A stretch of DNA of 64,000 bases from Anadara kagoshimensis (Eukaryota; Mollusca; Bivalvia; Arcoida; Arcidae): NCBI GenBank assembly GCA_021292105.1, contig CM037870.1, forward strand, positions 19,437,424 to 19,501,423. Reading direction: 5' to 3'. A program made the position numbers and the translations under genes. Below the pieces are notes generated by a model that had not been told where the DNA came from, did not search any database, and saw nothing but the letters and a program-made list of their open reading frames with translations. Numbering within the stretch: the first letter of the stretch is position 1; each line of letters begins with the position of its first letter. Positions 1 to 10,192 of the stretch are shown here, in pieces.

Positions 1-3000
1 TTAACTGTCCTCCTTTTGGTCTTCCTTTCGGATAGGTTTAACTGTTCCTCCTTTTGGTTAGGTTTAACTGTTCCTCCTTTTGGTTAGGTTTAACTGCTCC
101 TCCTTTTGGTTAGGTTTAACTGCTCCTCTTTTTGGTTAGGTTTAACTGCTCCTCCTTTTGGTTAGGTTTAACTGTTCCTCCTTTTGGTTAGGTTTAACTG
201 TTCCTCCTTTTGGTTAGGTTTAACTGTTCCTCCTTTTGGTTAGGTTTAACTGTTCCTCCTTTTGGTTAGGTTTAACTGCTCCTCCTTTTGGTTAGGTTTA
301 ACTGTTCCTCCTTTTGGTTAGGTTTAACTGTTCCTCCTTTTGGTTAGGTTTAACTGTTCCTCCTTTTGGTTAGGTTCAACTGTTCCTCCTTTTGGTTAGG
401 TTTAACTGCTGCTCCTTTTAGTTAGGTTTAACTGCTCCTCCTTTTGGTTAGGTTTAACTGTTCCTCCTTTTGGTAAGGTTTAACTGTTCCTCCTTTTGGT
501 TAGGTTTAACTGTTCCTCCTTTTGGTTAGGTTTAACTGTTCCTCCTTTTGGTTAGGTTTAACTGTTCCTCCTTTTTGGTAGGTTTAATTGTTATTCTTTT
601 TTAGTAGGTTGAACTGTTCCTCCTTTTGGTTAGGTTTAACCGTTTTTATTTTGGTTAGATTTAACTGTTTCTCATTTTGGTTAGATTTAACTGTTTCTCA
701 TTTTGGTTAGGTTTAACTGTTCCTCCTTTTAATTAGGTTTAACTGTTTTTATTTTGGTTTGATTTAACTGTTTCTCATTTTGGTTAGATTTAACTGTTTC
801 TCATTTTGGTTAGATTTAACTGTTTCTCATTTTGGTTAGGTTTAACTGTTCCTCCTTTTAATTAGGTTTAACTGTTTTTATTTTGGTTTGATTTAACTGT
901 TTCTCATTTTGGTTAGATTTAACTGTTTCTCATTTTGGTTAGGTTTAACTGTTCCTCCTTTTGGGTAAGATTCACTGTTCACTCTTTTGAGAAGGTTGAA
1001 CTGCTTGTCCTTTTGGTAGGTTCCACTGTTCCTCCTTTTGGTGAGACTTAACTCTTCTTCTTTTTGAGTAGGTTGAACTGTTTCTGCTTTTGGGTAGGTT
1101 TGACTGTTTTTCGTCTTAGTTAGGTTTAACTGTTCCTCCTTTAGGTAAGCTTTAACTGTTCCTACTTTTTAGATAGGTTTAACTGTCCCTCCTTTTGTAA
1201 CTGCTACTCGTTTTGGTTAGGTTTAAATGTTCCTCCCTTTGGGTATTTTAGCTACTCCTACTTTTAGGTAAGTTTAACTGTTCCTCCCTTTGGGAAGGTT
1301 TTACTGTTCCTCCTTTTGGGTAGGTTTAACTGTTCCTACTTTTGGGTAGGTTTTAACTGTTCCTTCTTTTGGGTAGGTTTTAAGTGTTCCTACTTTTGGG
1401 TAGGTTTTAACTGTTCCTACCTTTTGGGTAGGTTTTAACTGTTCCTACTTTTGGTCTTCCTTTCGGATAGGTTTAACTGTTCCTCCTTTCGGATAGGTTT
1501 AACTGTCCTCCTTTTGGTCTTCCTTTCGGATAGGTTTAACTGTTCCTCCTTTCGGATAGGTTTAACTGTTCCTCCTTTTGGTTAGGTTTAACTGTTCCTC
1601 CTTTTGGTTAGGTTTAACTGCTCCTCCTTTTGGTTAGGTTTAACTGCTCCTCTTTTTGGTTAGGTTTAACTGCTCCTCCTTTTGGTTAGGTTTAACTGTT
1701 CCTCCTTTTGGTTAGGTTTAACTGTTCCTCCTTTTGGTTAGGTTTAACTGTTCCTCCTTTTGGTTAGGTTTAACTGTTCCTCCTTTTGGTTAGGTTTAAC
1801 TGCTCCTCCTTTTGGTTAGGTTTAACTGTTCCTCCTTTTGGTTAGGTTTAACTGTTCCTCCTTTTGGTTAGGTTTAACTGTTCCTCCTTTTGGTTAGGTT
1901 CAACTGTTCCTCCTTTTGGTTAGGTTTAACTGCTGCTCCTTTTAGTTAGGTTTAACTGCTCCTCCTTTTGGTTAGGTTTAACTGTTCCTCCTTTTGGTAA
2001 GGTTTAACTGTTCCTCCTTTTTGGTTAGGTTTAACTGTTCCTCCTTTTGGTTAGGTTTAACTGTTCCTCCTTTTGGTTAGGTTTAACTGTTCCTCCTTTT
2101 TGGTAGGTTTAATTGTTATTCTTTTTGAGTAGGTTGAACTGTTCCTCCTTTTGGTTAGGTTTAACCGTTTTTATTTTGGTTAGATTTAACTGTTTCTCAT
2201 TTTGGTTAGATTTAACTGTTTCTCATTTTGGTTAGGTTTAACTGTTCCTCCTTTTAATTAGGTTTAACTGTTTTTATTTTGGTTTGATTTAACTGTTTCT
2301 CATTTTGGTTAGATTTAACTGTTTCTCATTTTGGTTAGATTTAACTGTTTCTCATTTTGGTTAGGTTTAACTGTTCCTCCTTTTGGTTAGGTTTAACTGT
2401 TTTTATTTTGGTTAGATTTAACTGTTTCTCATTTTGGTTAGATTTAACTGTTTCTCATTTTGGTTAGATTTAACTGTTTCTCATTTTGGTTAGGTTTAAC
2501 TGTTCCTCCTTTTAATTAGATTTAACTGTTTTTATTTTGGTTTGATTTAACTGTTTCTCATTTTGGTTAGATTTAACTGTTTCTCATTTTGGTTAGGTTT
2601 AACTGTTCCTCCTTTTAATTAGGTTTAACTGTTTTTATTTTGGTTTGATTTAACTGTTTCTCATTTTGGTTAGATTTAACTGTTTCTCATTTTGGTTAGG
2701 TTTAACTGTTCCTCCTTTTGGGTAAGATTCACTGTTCACTCTTTTGAGAAGGTTGAACTGCTTGTCCTTTTGGTAGGTTCCACTGTTCCTCCTTTTGGTG
2801 AGACTTAACTCTTCTTCTTTTTGAGTAGGTTGAACTGTTTCTGCTTTTGGGTAGGTTTGACTGTTTTTCGTCTTAGTTAGGTTTAACTGTTCCTCCTTTA
2901 GGTAAGCTTTAACTGTTCCTACTTTTTAGATAGGTTTAACTGTCCCTCCTTTTGGGTAGGTGTAACTGCTACTCGTTTTGGTTAGGTTTAAATGTTCCTC

Positions 3001-3450
3001 CCTTTGGGTATTTTAGCTACTCCTACTTTTAGGTAAGTTTAACTGTTCCTCCCTTTGGGAAGGTTTTACTGTTCCTCCTTTTGGGTAGGTTTAACTGTTC
3101 CTACTTTTGGGTAGGTTTTAACTGTTCCTTCTTTTGGGTAGGTTTTAAGTGTTCCTACTTTTGGGTAGGTTTTAACTGTTCCTACCTTTTGGGTAGGTTT
3201 TAACTGTTCCTACTTTTGGTTAGGTTTAACTGTTCCTACCTTTTGGTTAGCTTTAACTGTTCCTTCTTTTGGGTAGGTTTTAAGTGTTCCTACTTTTGGG
3301 TAGGTTTTAACTGTTCCTACCTTTTGGGTAGGTTTTAACTGTTCCTACCTTTTGGGTAGGTTTTAACTGTTCCTCCTTTTGGTTAGGTTTAACTGTTCCT
3401 ACCTTTTGGTTAGCTTTAACTGTTCCTTCTTTTGGATAAGTTTTAACTGT
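1..3450. repeat. 26-bp minisatellite in higher-order copies
   Basis: Head-to-tail units of about 26 bp, typical core GGTTTAACTGTTCCTCC followed by TTTTGGTTA, fill the whole stretch. Variants (TTTCTCATTTTGG, TTTTTATTTTGG, CTACTTTTGGGTAGG) fall in the same order twice. The junction TCTTCCTTTCGGATAGG at about 20 recurs at about 1518 (offset 1498), and the diverged block at 961 recurs at 2718 (offset 1757). The array is therefore a tandem of two higher-order copies, the second about 260 bp longer. The plus strand is C+T rich with few purine tracts. There is no gene in it. Confidence 0.95.
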
Positions 3451-3603
3451 TCTTTTTATGGAACATGACATAAATTCTGGATGCACCTTTTCTTATTAAC
3501 AATATAATTTAATAATAAGGATCCTATACAGTGGAACACACTGTGATAAGTAGAGCTCACACTTTAGACCTCTTGACCAGCAAGACCTAAATAAAGAAAC
3601 CGT

Positions 3604-3644
<41 letters not shown>

Positions 3645-4317
3645 AAAGACCTAACAATATATAGGGACCAATGATTGTATTTGTCAAGTCTCTAAATTTG
3701 GACCACTGAATAAACAAATTAATAACAGAGTGACAAATGAAACCAGTTAGCTCATCTGTGTGAATGGCATTTTATAAATTTGTCCAATAAATTTAACTGG
3801 ATGCCAACATAGATACATGGAATGTGAAAATAGCTTTTTTACACATCATGTAGATGTAGCTAAAATGTAAATGGCAGTAATAATGCCAGTTAAGGTTTAA
3901 ATTCCCATCCAAAAAGCAAGTCAATCATTTGAAAACTGGCATATTAACAGACACACCTGAACTTCCACAAGGGAAGTGAGGCAGAATGCTATGGAAGAGT
4001 AACCACATAGCTTCTTGCTAGCTACATAAATCTTGAACAAGTAATTTAATTTAAAATCTTAACCTAAAAAAATAAATTCACGTCCAAAACAGTCCTTAAT
4101 GCTAAATCACTGCCATAATTGATTTGTAAAATATGAATTCCTGAAACTTCACATAGGGGTTGTGACGTTGCTATACATTTGACTGGTGCTGCCTCGATAT
4201 AAGTGAAAATAATACTGAAAACATCATTTTGAACATCTACTCAACAGATACTGGTAGTTTCAACCAAGCAAACTGATTTACAATAGCATCTATTTTTTTC
4301 TTTTTTTAATGGAGTTT
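3451..4317. other. intergenic, 38-bp poly(A) run
   Basis: No gene is visible. A pure A run occupies 3605-3642. The rest is AT-rich unique-looking sequence with a fragment near 3935-4030 (CTTCCACAAGGGAAGTGAGG) that resembles dispersed sequence at 42195 and 48845. Confidence 0.6.
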
Positions 4318-4515
4318 CATGGCAAAGCTAAGATTTTTTCACTTTTATCAAAGCACTCAGTTCAGGAAACTGATATGCCCAGAGAAAACCACCCACCTCT
4401 GGCAAACAAACTCACAAACATCCACACACTATGATCTGTCCTAAGAGGGTTCTGAACGTAGGAGGTTAGGGGTTCTATGATCCACAAGCATGTTCTTTAG
4501 ACAACTCTACCATCA
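4318..4515 (-). mobile_element. SINE family 2 copy
   Basis: The block reads, on plus, from a GGAGTTTCATGG-like start through 'AGTTCAGGAAACTGATATGCCCAGAGAAAACCACC' style sequence to a tRNA-like head in reverse. Related copies lie at 8885, 10340, 22436, 25785, 27184, 38662, 42654, 43497, 43744 and 45900. On the strand with the tRNA-like A box (GGTGGTCNAGTGGTCTAAAG type), the B-box-like part follows, then a shared body that ends in ATGGAGTAATGG-like sequence. Confidence 0.55.
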
Positions 4516-4519
4516 ATGT

Positions 4520-4815
4520 CTGGCCACTGCAGTAGCTCAGTTGCTAGAATACTTCCTCCATTAATTGGAAGGTTGTGGGTTCAAACCTGACTGGGTCTGG
4601 CTGAAGACATTTCTTTTGCCAAGTCACAGTTTCAGATGGAAACTTAAAATAAACAAGGTCCCATGTCACAGTGGACATTATTAAGAACCCTGCTGTATAA
4701 TGCCATCAGCGCAATGCACAGGTAAATTTCTGCACCTTCGCCTATAGCTGGCGACATCTTAATGTAAGTCAAATACTCTTCACTGGGACTTTTAACACCA
4801 TTACTCAATTCAAAT
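4520..4815 (+). mobile_element. tRNA-derived SINE family 1, full copy
   Basis: A Pol III type head shows an A box (TAGCTCAGTTGCTAG, about 4532) and a B box (GGGTTCAAACC, about 4578). The body contains CCCTGCTGTATAATGCCATC and CACCTTCGCCTATAGCTGGC. The tail reads GGGACTTTTAACACCATTACTC. The same body recurs at 25450, 40730, 46139 (reverse), 54505 and 61180 (reverse), which shows it is a dispersed retroposon and not a tRNA gene. Confidence 0.85.
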
Positions 4816-5595
4816 CTGACATCTGAAATGGGGTTTTTTTAAGATAAAACATTCTTAAGATTTTGAAAAAGGGATATATATTTTTTATTATAAAAAATAA
4901 ACAAATACCCATAATCAACAACAAAATAAAAAATTATCAAAGCAGCATTCAGCAAAATTAATTAAAAATCCACATACTGTACATCAATAATGTACAATAA
5001 AAAATGTCTTAAAACTACAACTGTCATTAATAGATCTATATCATCGATAAAAGCCATTGATACATTTTTTGAGTATCGATATCAACAAAAAGGGCCTTCA
5101 GTTCATGGCTGATGTTGGAGTAATCAATGACACATAGATTAAACTGGTTGTAGATGTATTATAATTACAACCTGTCATTTTAATGTATCTCAAAACTAAC
5201 TGACATACAAAACAGAGTACATATAATTTTTGAAACATTTATGAGATGACACCAGACATGCCAGATATTGGTGAAAAATAATCTGTCTATAAAAGATTCA
5301 ACAAAAAATAAACTACTTTTATCATTTTCCGATATTTCAATATATTGGTTTATGGATATATTTTCAGTTGATATATTGATAATCAAATTCTAATCAATGA
5401 CAGCTTAACTTAAAACTCCTTCCTTTATAAGTTTTAACAAAAGAATGATTGCCTTTATTATTGAGTACAACAGTTCATCAGCTTACCTCAAAATCAAAAC
5501 CCAAAACATTTGTGTGAAATGTGTTAGGAAAAGTTGATGTTAAAATTCTATGAATAACTAAGTTTTTAAGAAAATATTCACTATAAATAACTTTT

Positions 5596-7180
5596 AACAA
5601 GAGGCCCATGGGCCTTAACGCTCACCTGAGGAAGAGTACATATCTTATGCAGAGGTTCAATGGTCAATGACATTAATAAAAGAGAATATTAAAGTTTTAG
5701 CAGTAGGGCCAATAATATGCAAGTATTTTTTGCAAATTAGTGTTAATAATTATTATATAAGTATGCTATATAACATATTTAAAGTCTAGCTAATATTATT
5801 ATAAAAAGCTAAAACATCTGTAAATTAAAATGTGCATTAGGCCAATACCTACAAATTCCATATACATGCCAATACAAAAAGTTTATAGTTTTTGAGATAA
5901 TTAACCATTTAAATATTCGTTCGCAGCTATGACCTTGACCTTTGAACCTATGACCTTCATTCATATATGAAAATGATCGTTAGGCCAATGCCTACAATAT
6001 TCCAATATACATGCCTATACAAAAAGTTTATAGTTTTTGAGATAATTAACCATTTAAGTATTCGTTCATTTTTATGACCTTGACCTTTGAACCTATGACC
6101 TTCATTCATATATCAAAATGATCATTAGGCCAATACCTACAATGTTCCAATATACATGCCTATACAAAAAGTTTATAGTTTTTGAGATAATTAATTATTT
6201 AAGTATTTGTTCATGTCTTTGACCTTGACCTTTGAACCTATGACCTTCATTCATATATCAAAATGATCGTTAGGCCAATACCTACAATATTCCAATATAC
6301 ATGCCTATCAAAAAGTTTATAGTTTTTGAGATAATTAACCATTTCAGTACTTGTTTACATCTGTGACCTGACCTTTGAACCCATGACCTTTATTCATATA
6401 TCAAAATGACCATTGTGCCATTACCTACAATATTCTGATATACATGCCTATACAAAAAATTCATAGTTTTGCAGATAATTAACTAATTGGTATTCTTGGA
6501 TATCTGTGACCTTGACCTTTGAACCCATGACCTTGATCTATGTATCAAAATGATCGTCATGTCAATACCTACAAATAACTGAAAATCCTATGCCATTATC
6601 ACAAGAAATGTTAAAAAAATAGCATTTTTTATCAAGGTCAAAACTGGGACATGACCTTGACCTTCGACCTTGACATCAATTGGAAGAAAATTGCAAGACA
6701 AGATCAACAGTGAAAACTCCATACAATTATCTTCAGCCGTTATGAAGTTATAACAATAAATGTCTCATTTTAAAAATTACGCAACTTTACGCAAAAAACG
6801 CGTAACCTATTTTTCGTTCAATTTTCATGAAAAACACAATTTTAATGTTCCCAGGTATGCTGAATCCAAATATCCAATCAAAATTTGCCTGCACCTTTTG
6901 GTTTCAGAGAAGAAGATTTTTTTGTTTTTTTTTGCTATTTTTAGTAACAGTGGCCATCTTGTTGGGCGTGGCCAAACCCCGAACACAATTTTGAAAGGCT
7001 GTAACCTAGGCATGAAAATCACTAAGTTTCATCAAATATGGCCCAGTAGATTTGGAGGAGAAGATTAAAATGTAAAGTTTACGCACGACGGACGACGGAC
7101 GACGCACGACGCACGACGGACGACGGACGGTGATAGATTGCAATAGCTCATCTGAGCCTTTGGCTCAGGTGAGCTAAAAA
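5596..7180 (+). mobile_element. element A, copy 1, with 145-bp internal tandem repeats
   Basis: It starts AACAAGAGGCCCATGGGCC and ends GCTCAGGTGAGCTAAAAA. The left end contains GCTCACCTGA, the reverse complement of TCAGGTGAGC at the right end, so the element has short imperfect terminal inverted repeats. Inside are about five 145-bp units (TGACCTTGACCTTTGAACC at about 5930, 6075, 6220, 6364, 6507). A conserved 3' part of about 550 bp then ends in a GACGGACGACGCACGAC minisatellite. An open frame of 102 codons at 6760-7068 is part of the repeat and recurs in copy 2; it matches no family I know. Confidence 0.85.
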
Positions 7181-7307
7181 TCACAAATATGGGAGGTTTA
7201 TTTCACTATTATAGTGTTTACAATACCACTAAATGTAATGGGATGGGTGGATGTGGGTGTGTGGAAACTGTGGATGTGTATTGAAGGATCTCACTATTTT
7301 TGTGCCT

Positions 7308-8033
7308 GTAGTCTCACTTAGCATACATTTGGAATTTCAAGGTAAAAAGGTAGGATTTTTATGTATGCTAAGTGAGACTGGAACATGGTTGTGGACCATG
7401 GAGAGAACAATAGAAATTAATTACAGGTAAACTAAAGTCTGTTTCAACATAAAATGATATTAATGCAAATTAAAATTCACAAGAATTAAATGTGTTCATT
7501 TCTATTTTAATCCGAATACTGAAAACTGTCACAGTGAAGATGTTAGCCAATTTCTTTATAAAAAAATTTATAATAATAATATAATCAAAATTAAAAATAA
7601 TAATCACATTTTCAAATTGTGAAAAAAGACAGAATTTTCACTATAATTAGCAGGTTATTAATTAAAAAGATCTGAATTCATTTACCAATAAAGAAAAAGT
7701 ACGGAATACTTTAAATAGACAATAATATTAATTTTTCACAAAGTCCATAAATCTCATTACATAAGGGAAATTTTAATGGCAGAAAAACAAAACTAAAACA
7801 TTTTTTAAATAAAGCACAAAAGTGAATATCTTAATGGAATTACATTTCTCTTAGAAATTGCTTTTGTTTTTCTAAAACTTGACCACATTTCCGTTCATAA
7901 AACAAATTTATTAATTTATTTTTTTCTATTTATTGACTATAGCCAGGTGTACATGTCTCAGGTAAAATTTGGTGATTTTAAAATGTATGCTAAGTGAGAC
8001 TATGGTTTTTTAAAATGTATGCTAAGTGAGACT
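7308..8033. mobile_element. inverted-repeat element, GTCTCACTTAGCATACAT ends
   Basis: GTCTCACTTAGCATACAT at 7309 faces ATGTATGCTAAGTGAGAC at about 7356, only about 30 bp apart. Two further copies of the right-hand form occur at about 7983 and 8015. The interval between is AT-rich. It could be a MITE of about 725 bp with duplicated ends, or a hairpin repeat plus a separate partial copy. Confidence 0.55.
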
Positions 8034-8643
8034 AAACCTTTTTGTGAGTGGTAAATACCACTAAATTTAATGACAAATGATAAGACTTTCATTTTACACA
8101 ACACAATTCTAAATTTTAACCCTACAAATACATGTATTAATATTTCAGAATTGTTCCATACAAATATTATGGGGCAGTGCTCAAGGACATATAGAAATGC
8201 CATACTGGCACTGGCCTTGAAAAATTAGGACCACGCTTCCAAAAAATGGTCCAATATTATTAAATACAGTACATTGAATCTTTTTATTTGAAAAAAATGT
8301 GTATTTGAGTCAAAGAATAAAAAAATATGAAATTTAATTTATTCAAAACTCTATTCTAAGACTAAAAAGATGGCTAGAGTTGGCATACAGATAGTATTTG
8401 TAGGACATTCATTATTTTCAGGTAATGGAACCAGGCTCTTTCATGATTCAACACTGATGGGGTATTAAATGTTACACTGGTGAACTTTATTATCAATCAC
8501 ACATGTTGTAATGGATTTTATGTATGGTATTTTGATGATGACAGGGTTACAAATATGAATGAAAGCCCAAAACCTTGGAATGTTTAACTTAAGATACATA
8601 TAATCAATCTATATAAACAATCAAATATACAATTGGGAAAAAA

Positions 8644-8804
8644 TACAGTAAAACCTGTCTATAAATGCCACCCAAGGGAACCAGGAAAAGTTACCTTCAT
8701 GGGCAGGTGACCTTTATATGCAGGTTAAAATAATATGAATAAAGAAAAATTGGAATACAATTCTACTGGTCTTTATAAGTGCCTTTAAGGCAGGTTGGAC
8801 TGTA
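8644..8804. mobile_element. MITE family C (TA-flanked, ACAGTAAAACCTG ends)
   Basis: The left end is TACAGTAAAACCTGTC and the right end is GGCAGGTTGGACTGTA, imperfect inverted repeats flanked by TA. It is shorter than the copies at 30919-31101 and 35574-35756 (183 bp each) and so carries an internal deletion. A 3' half copy lies at about 30104-30190. Confidence 0.8.
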
Positions 8805-8884
8805 ATGCCTTTTCTTCTGAATTTGTGAAATAGAAAATAAAATTAGGTGAAAAAATCAGTTAAGAGTGGAGTTGAATAATGGAG

Positions 8885-9115
8885 TCTAAGGCTCCAATCA
8901 AGATTTTTTTCACCCACATTGAGGCATTCAGTTCATAGATGGTAGAGGAAACCAGAGTGTCCAGAGAAAACCACTGCCTTTTGACATGCAAACTGACAAA
9001 CTTTCTAACACTAGTATCAGTCCCAAGTGAGATTTGCACCTAAGTGATGAGATACTGTGATCTGTAAATGTGCACTTTAGACCACTATGATATAGAGCCT
9101 TCACTAAATAAGGGA
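8885..9115 (-). mobile_element. SINE family 2 copy
   Basis: It shows the shared body with GTTCATAGATGGTAGAGGAAACC and GAGAAAACCACTGCC, plus a reversed tRNA-like head near 9050-9110. Compare 27184 and 38662. Confidence 0.6.
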
Positions 9116-9245
9116 AAACAATGTTGGGAGGCATGATAGACAAACATGAGAAGCATAAAAAATATACAATTACCCTCAAATTATCTCCTAACTTATGGTG
9201 AGATAAATTTAAATATTTATCATCCAAATGAAAAATTAGTTAAAG

Positions 9246-9350
9246 TTTTTTTCCCATTCCAAAACTGGTATATTAATATGGGCACCACTTAATATGATAA
9301 AAATAGTTCGAATTTGGGTTCGTAACAGGCTGTCTGGAGAATTTTTTAAG
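9246..9350 (-). pseudogene. degenerate copy of the XXYLT1 3' coding end
   Basis: TTTTTTCCCATTCCAAAACTGGTAT at 9246-9270 repeats 9505-9529, which encodes residues IPVLEWEK at the end of XXYLT1. Upstream on minus the copy continues with sequence resembling the codons for GYESVF and GHINI, but it lacks about 25 bp around the YHGNCNT codons and is out of frame. It lies about 140 bp downstream of the XXYLT1 stop. A local partial tandem duplication is the simplest reading. Confidence 0.65.
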
Positions 9351-9490
9351 GAAAAGATTGTATTCAATTTCAAATGGCTGTTCCACTCAATTTTTAAAAA
9401 AAAAAACCAAAAAACTTTAGAACTATAGATTAATTTGGTGTAGCCTAATAAAAATTATATGTATAGTTGGATAAGTTTAAATATGATAAA

Positions 9491-10192
9491 TCAGCGTTTA
9501 TCAGTTTTTTCCCATTCCAAAACTGGTATTTTTGTATTACAGTTACCATGGTAAATATTAATATGGCCGTCACAATTATAATATTGGTCAAAAACTGATT
9601 CATAACCTTTGTCTTTCCACCATATACACAACTGTCTGTTCCATGTACAAGGTAAAATAAAAAATAAATTTTCATGTTCTAATGAGACCAGCGTAAAAAA
9701 GTCTTGGTCACCCAGGTGTCCTTTAAACATATATTTAGAAGACGCATTCTGAACATATTCCGTTGTTATTACAAAATTATATAAAGACGATTGTCTCATT
9801 TTGTCTAAATCGAGTAACAAAACGCCACTATTAAATCCTGTCAAACCATTTGGGGGCGGTCCTCCGACGCGGGTTCCGGGGTTTTTATTACGATACATAT
9901 GAAATGTGTGGCGATAAACGGGTTGATTTTCTCTAGCAATTCCGATAATATTTTCCGAAGAAAACTGTTTAAACAAATTATAAAGATGGTGTATGTCATT
10001 ATTAAATTTCAGATCTGCGTCCAGCATTATGACTTTTTTCATCGTACTTGGCATCACACGCTGAATGGCTATGGACAGGAAGAACAAAGAATCACTGTAA
10101 TAGGTTCCCGGTTTGAAACTAAAATGTTTTTGCATTTCTTTAACAATTTCATGTAACTTCTCTACAAGAGTCTCTATATCTAACTTCACAAT
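9491..10192 (-). CDS. XXYLT1: XXYLT1 coding exon 2 (terminal)
   Basis: Encodes residues 165-397 and the stop. The exon opens with codons for IVKLDIETL after the acceptor TTTTATTTTACAG. It carries the DAD motif and all later GT8 signatures. I found no AATAAA within the first few hundred bases downstream. Confidence 0.93.
   Translation of the reverse strand: MVKLDIETLVEKLHEIVKEMQKHFSFKPGTYYSDSLFFLSIAIQRVMPSTMKKVIMLDADLKFNNDIHHLYNLFKQFSSENIIGIARENQPVYRHTFHMYRNKNPGTRVGGPPPNGLTGFNSGVLLLDLDKMRQSSLYNFVITTEYVQNASSKYMFKGHLGDQDFFTLVSLEHENLFFILPCTWNRQLCIWWKDKGYESVFDQYYNCDGHINIYHGNCNTKIPVLEWEKTDKR

Noticed and set aside
1..3450. Telomeric or subtelomeric array
   Set aside because: Units contain TTAGG once per 26 bp, but no (TTAGGG)n run exists.
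3496..3717. 73-codon minus-strand frame with a Phe run
   Set aside because: The run is the 38-bp poly(A) on plus; no homology.
4522..4600. tRNA gene
   Set aside because: A and B boxes are present, but the sequence continues into a body shared by at least five loci; it is a SINE head. The same reasoning applies at 12950, 13180, 31420, 38060, 47480 and 61470.
6760..7068. 102-codon open frame with a near copy at 29050-29356
   Set aside because: Both lie in the conserved 3' part of element A; copy 2 has frame changes and no family matches. Treated as repeat sequence.
9899..10156. 85-codon plus-strand frame
   Set aside because: Antisense shadow of XXYLT1 exon 2.
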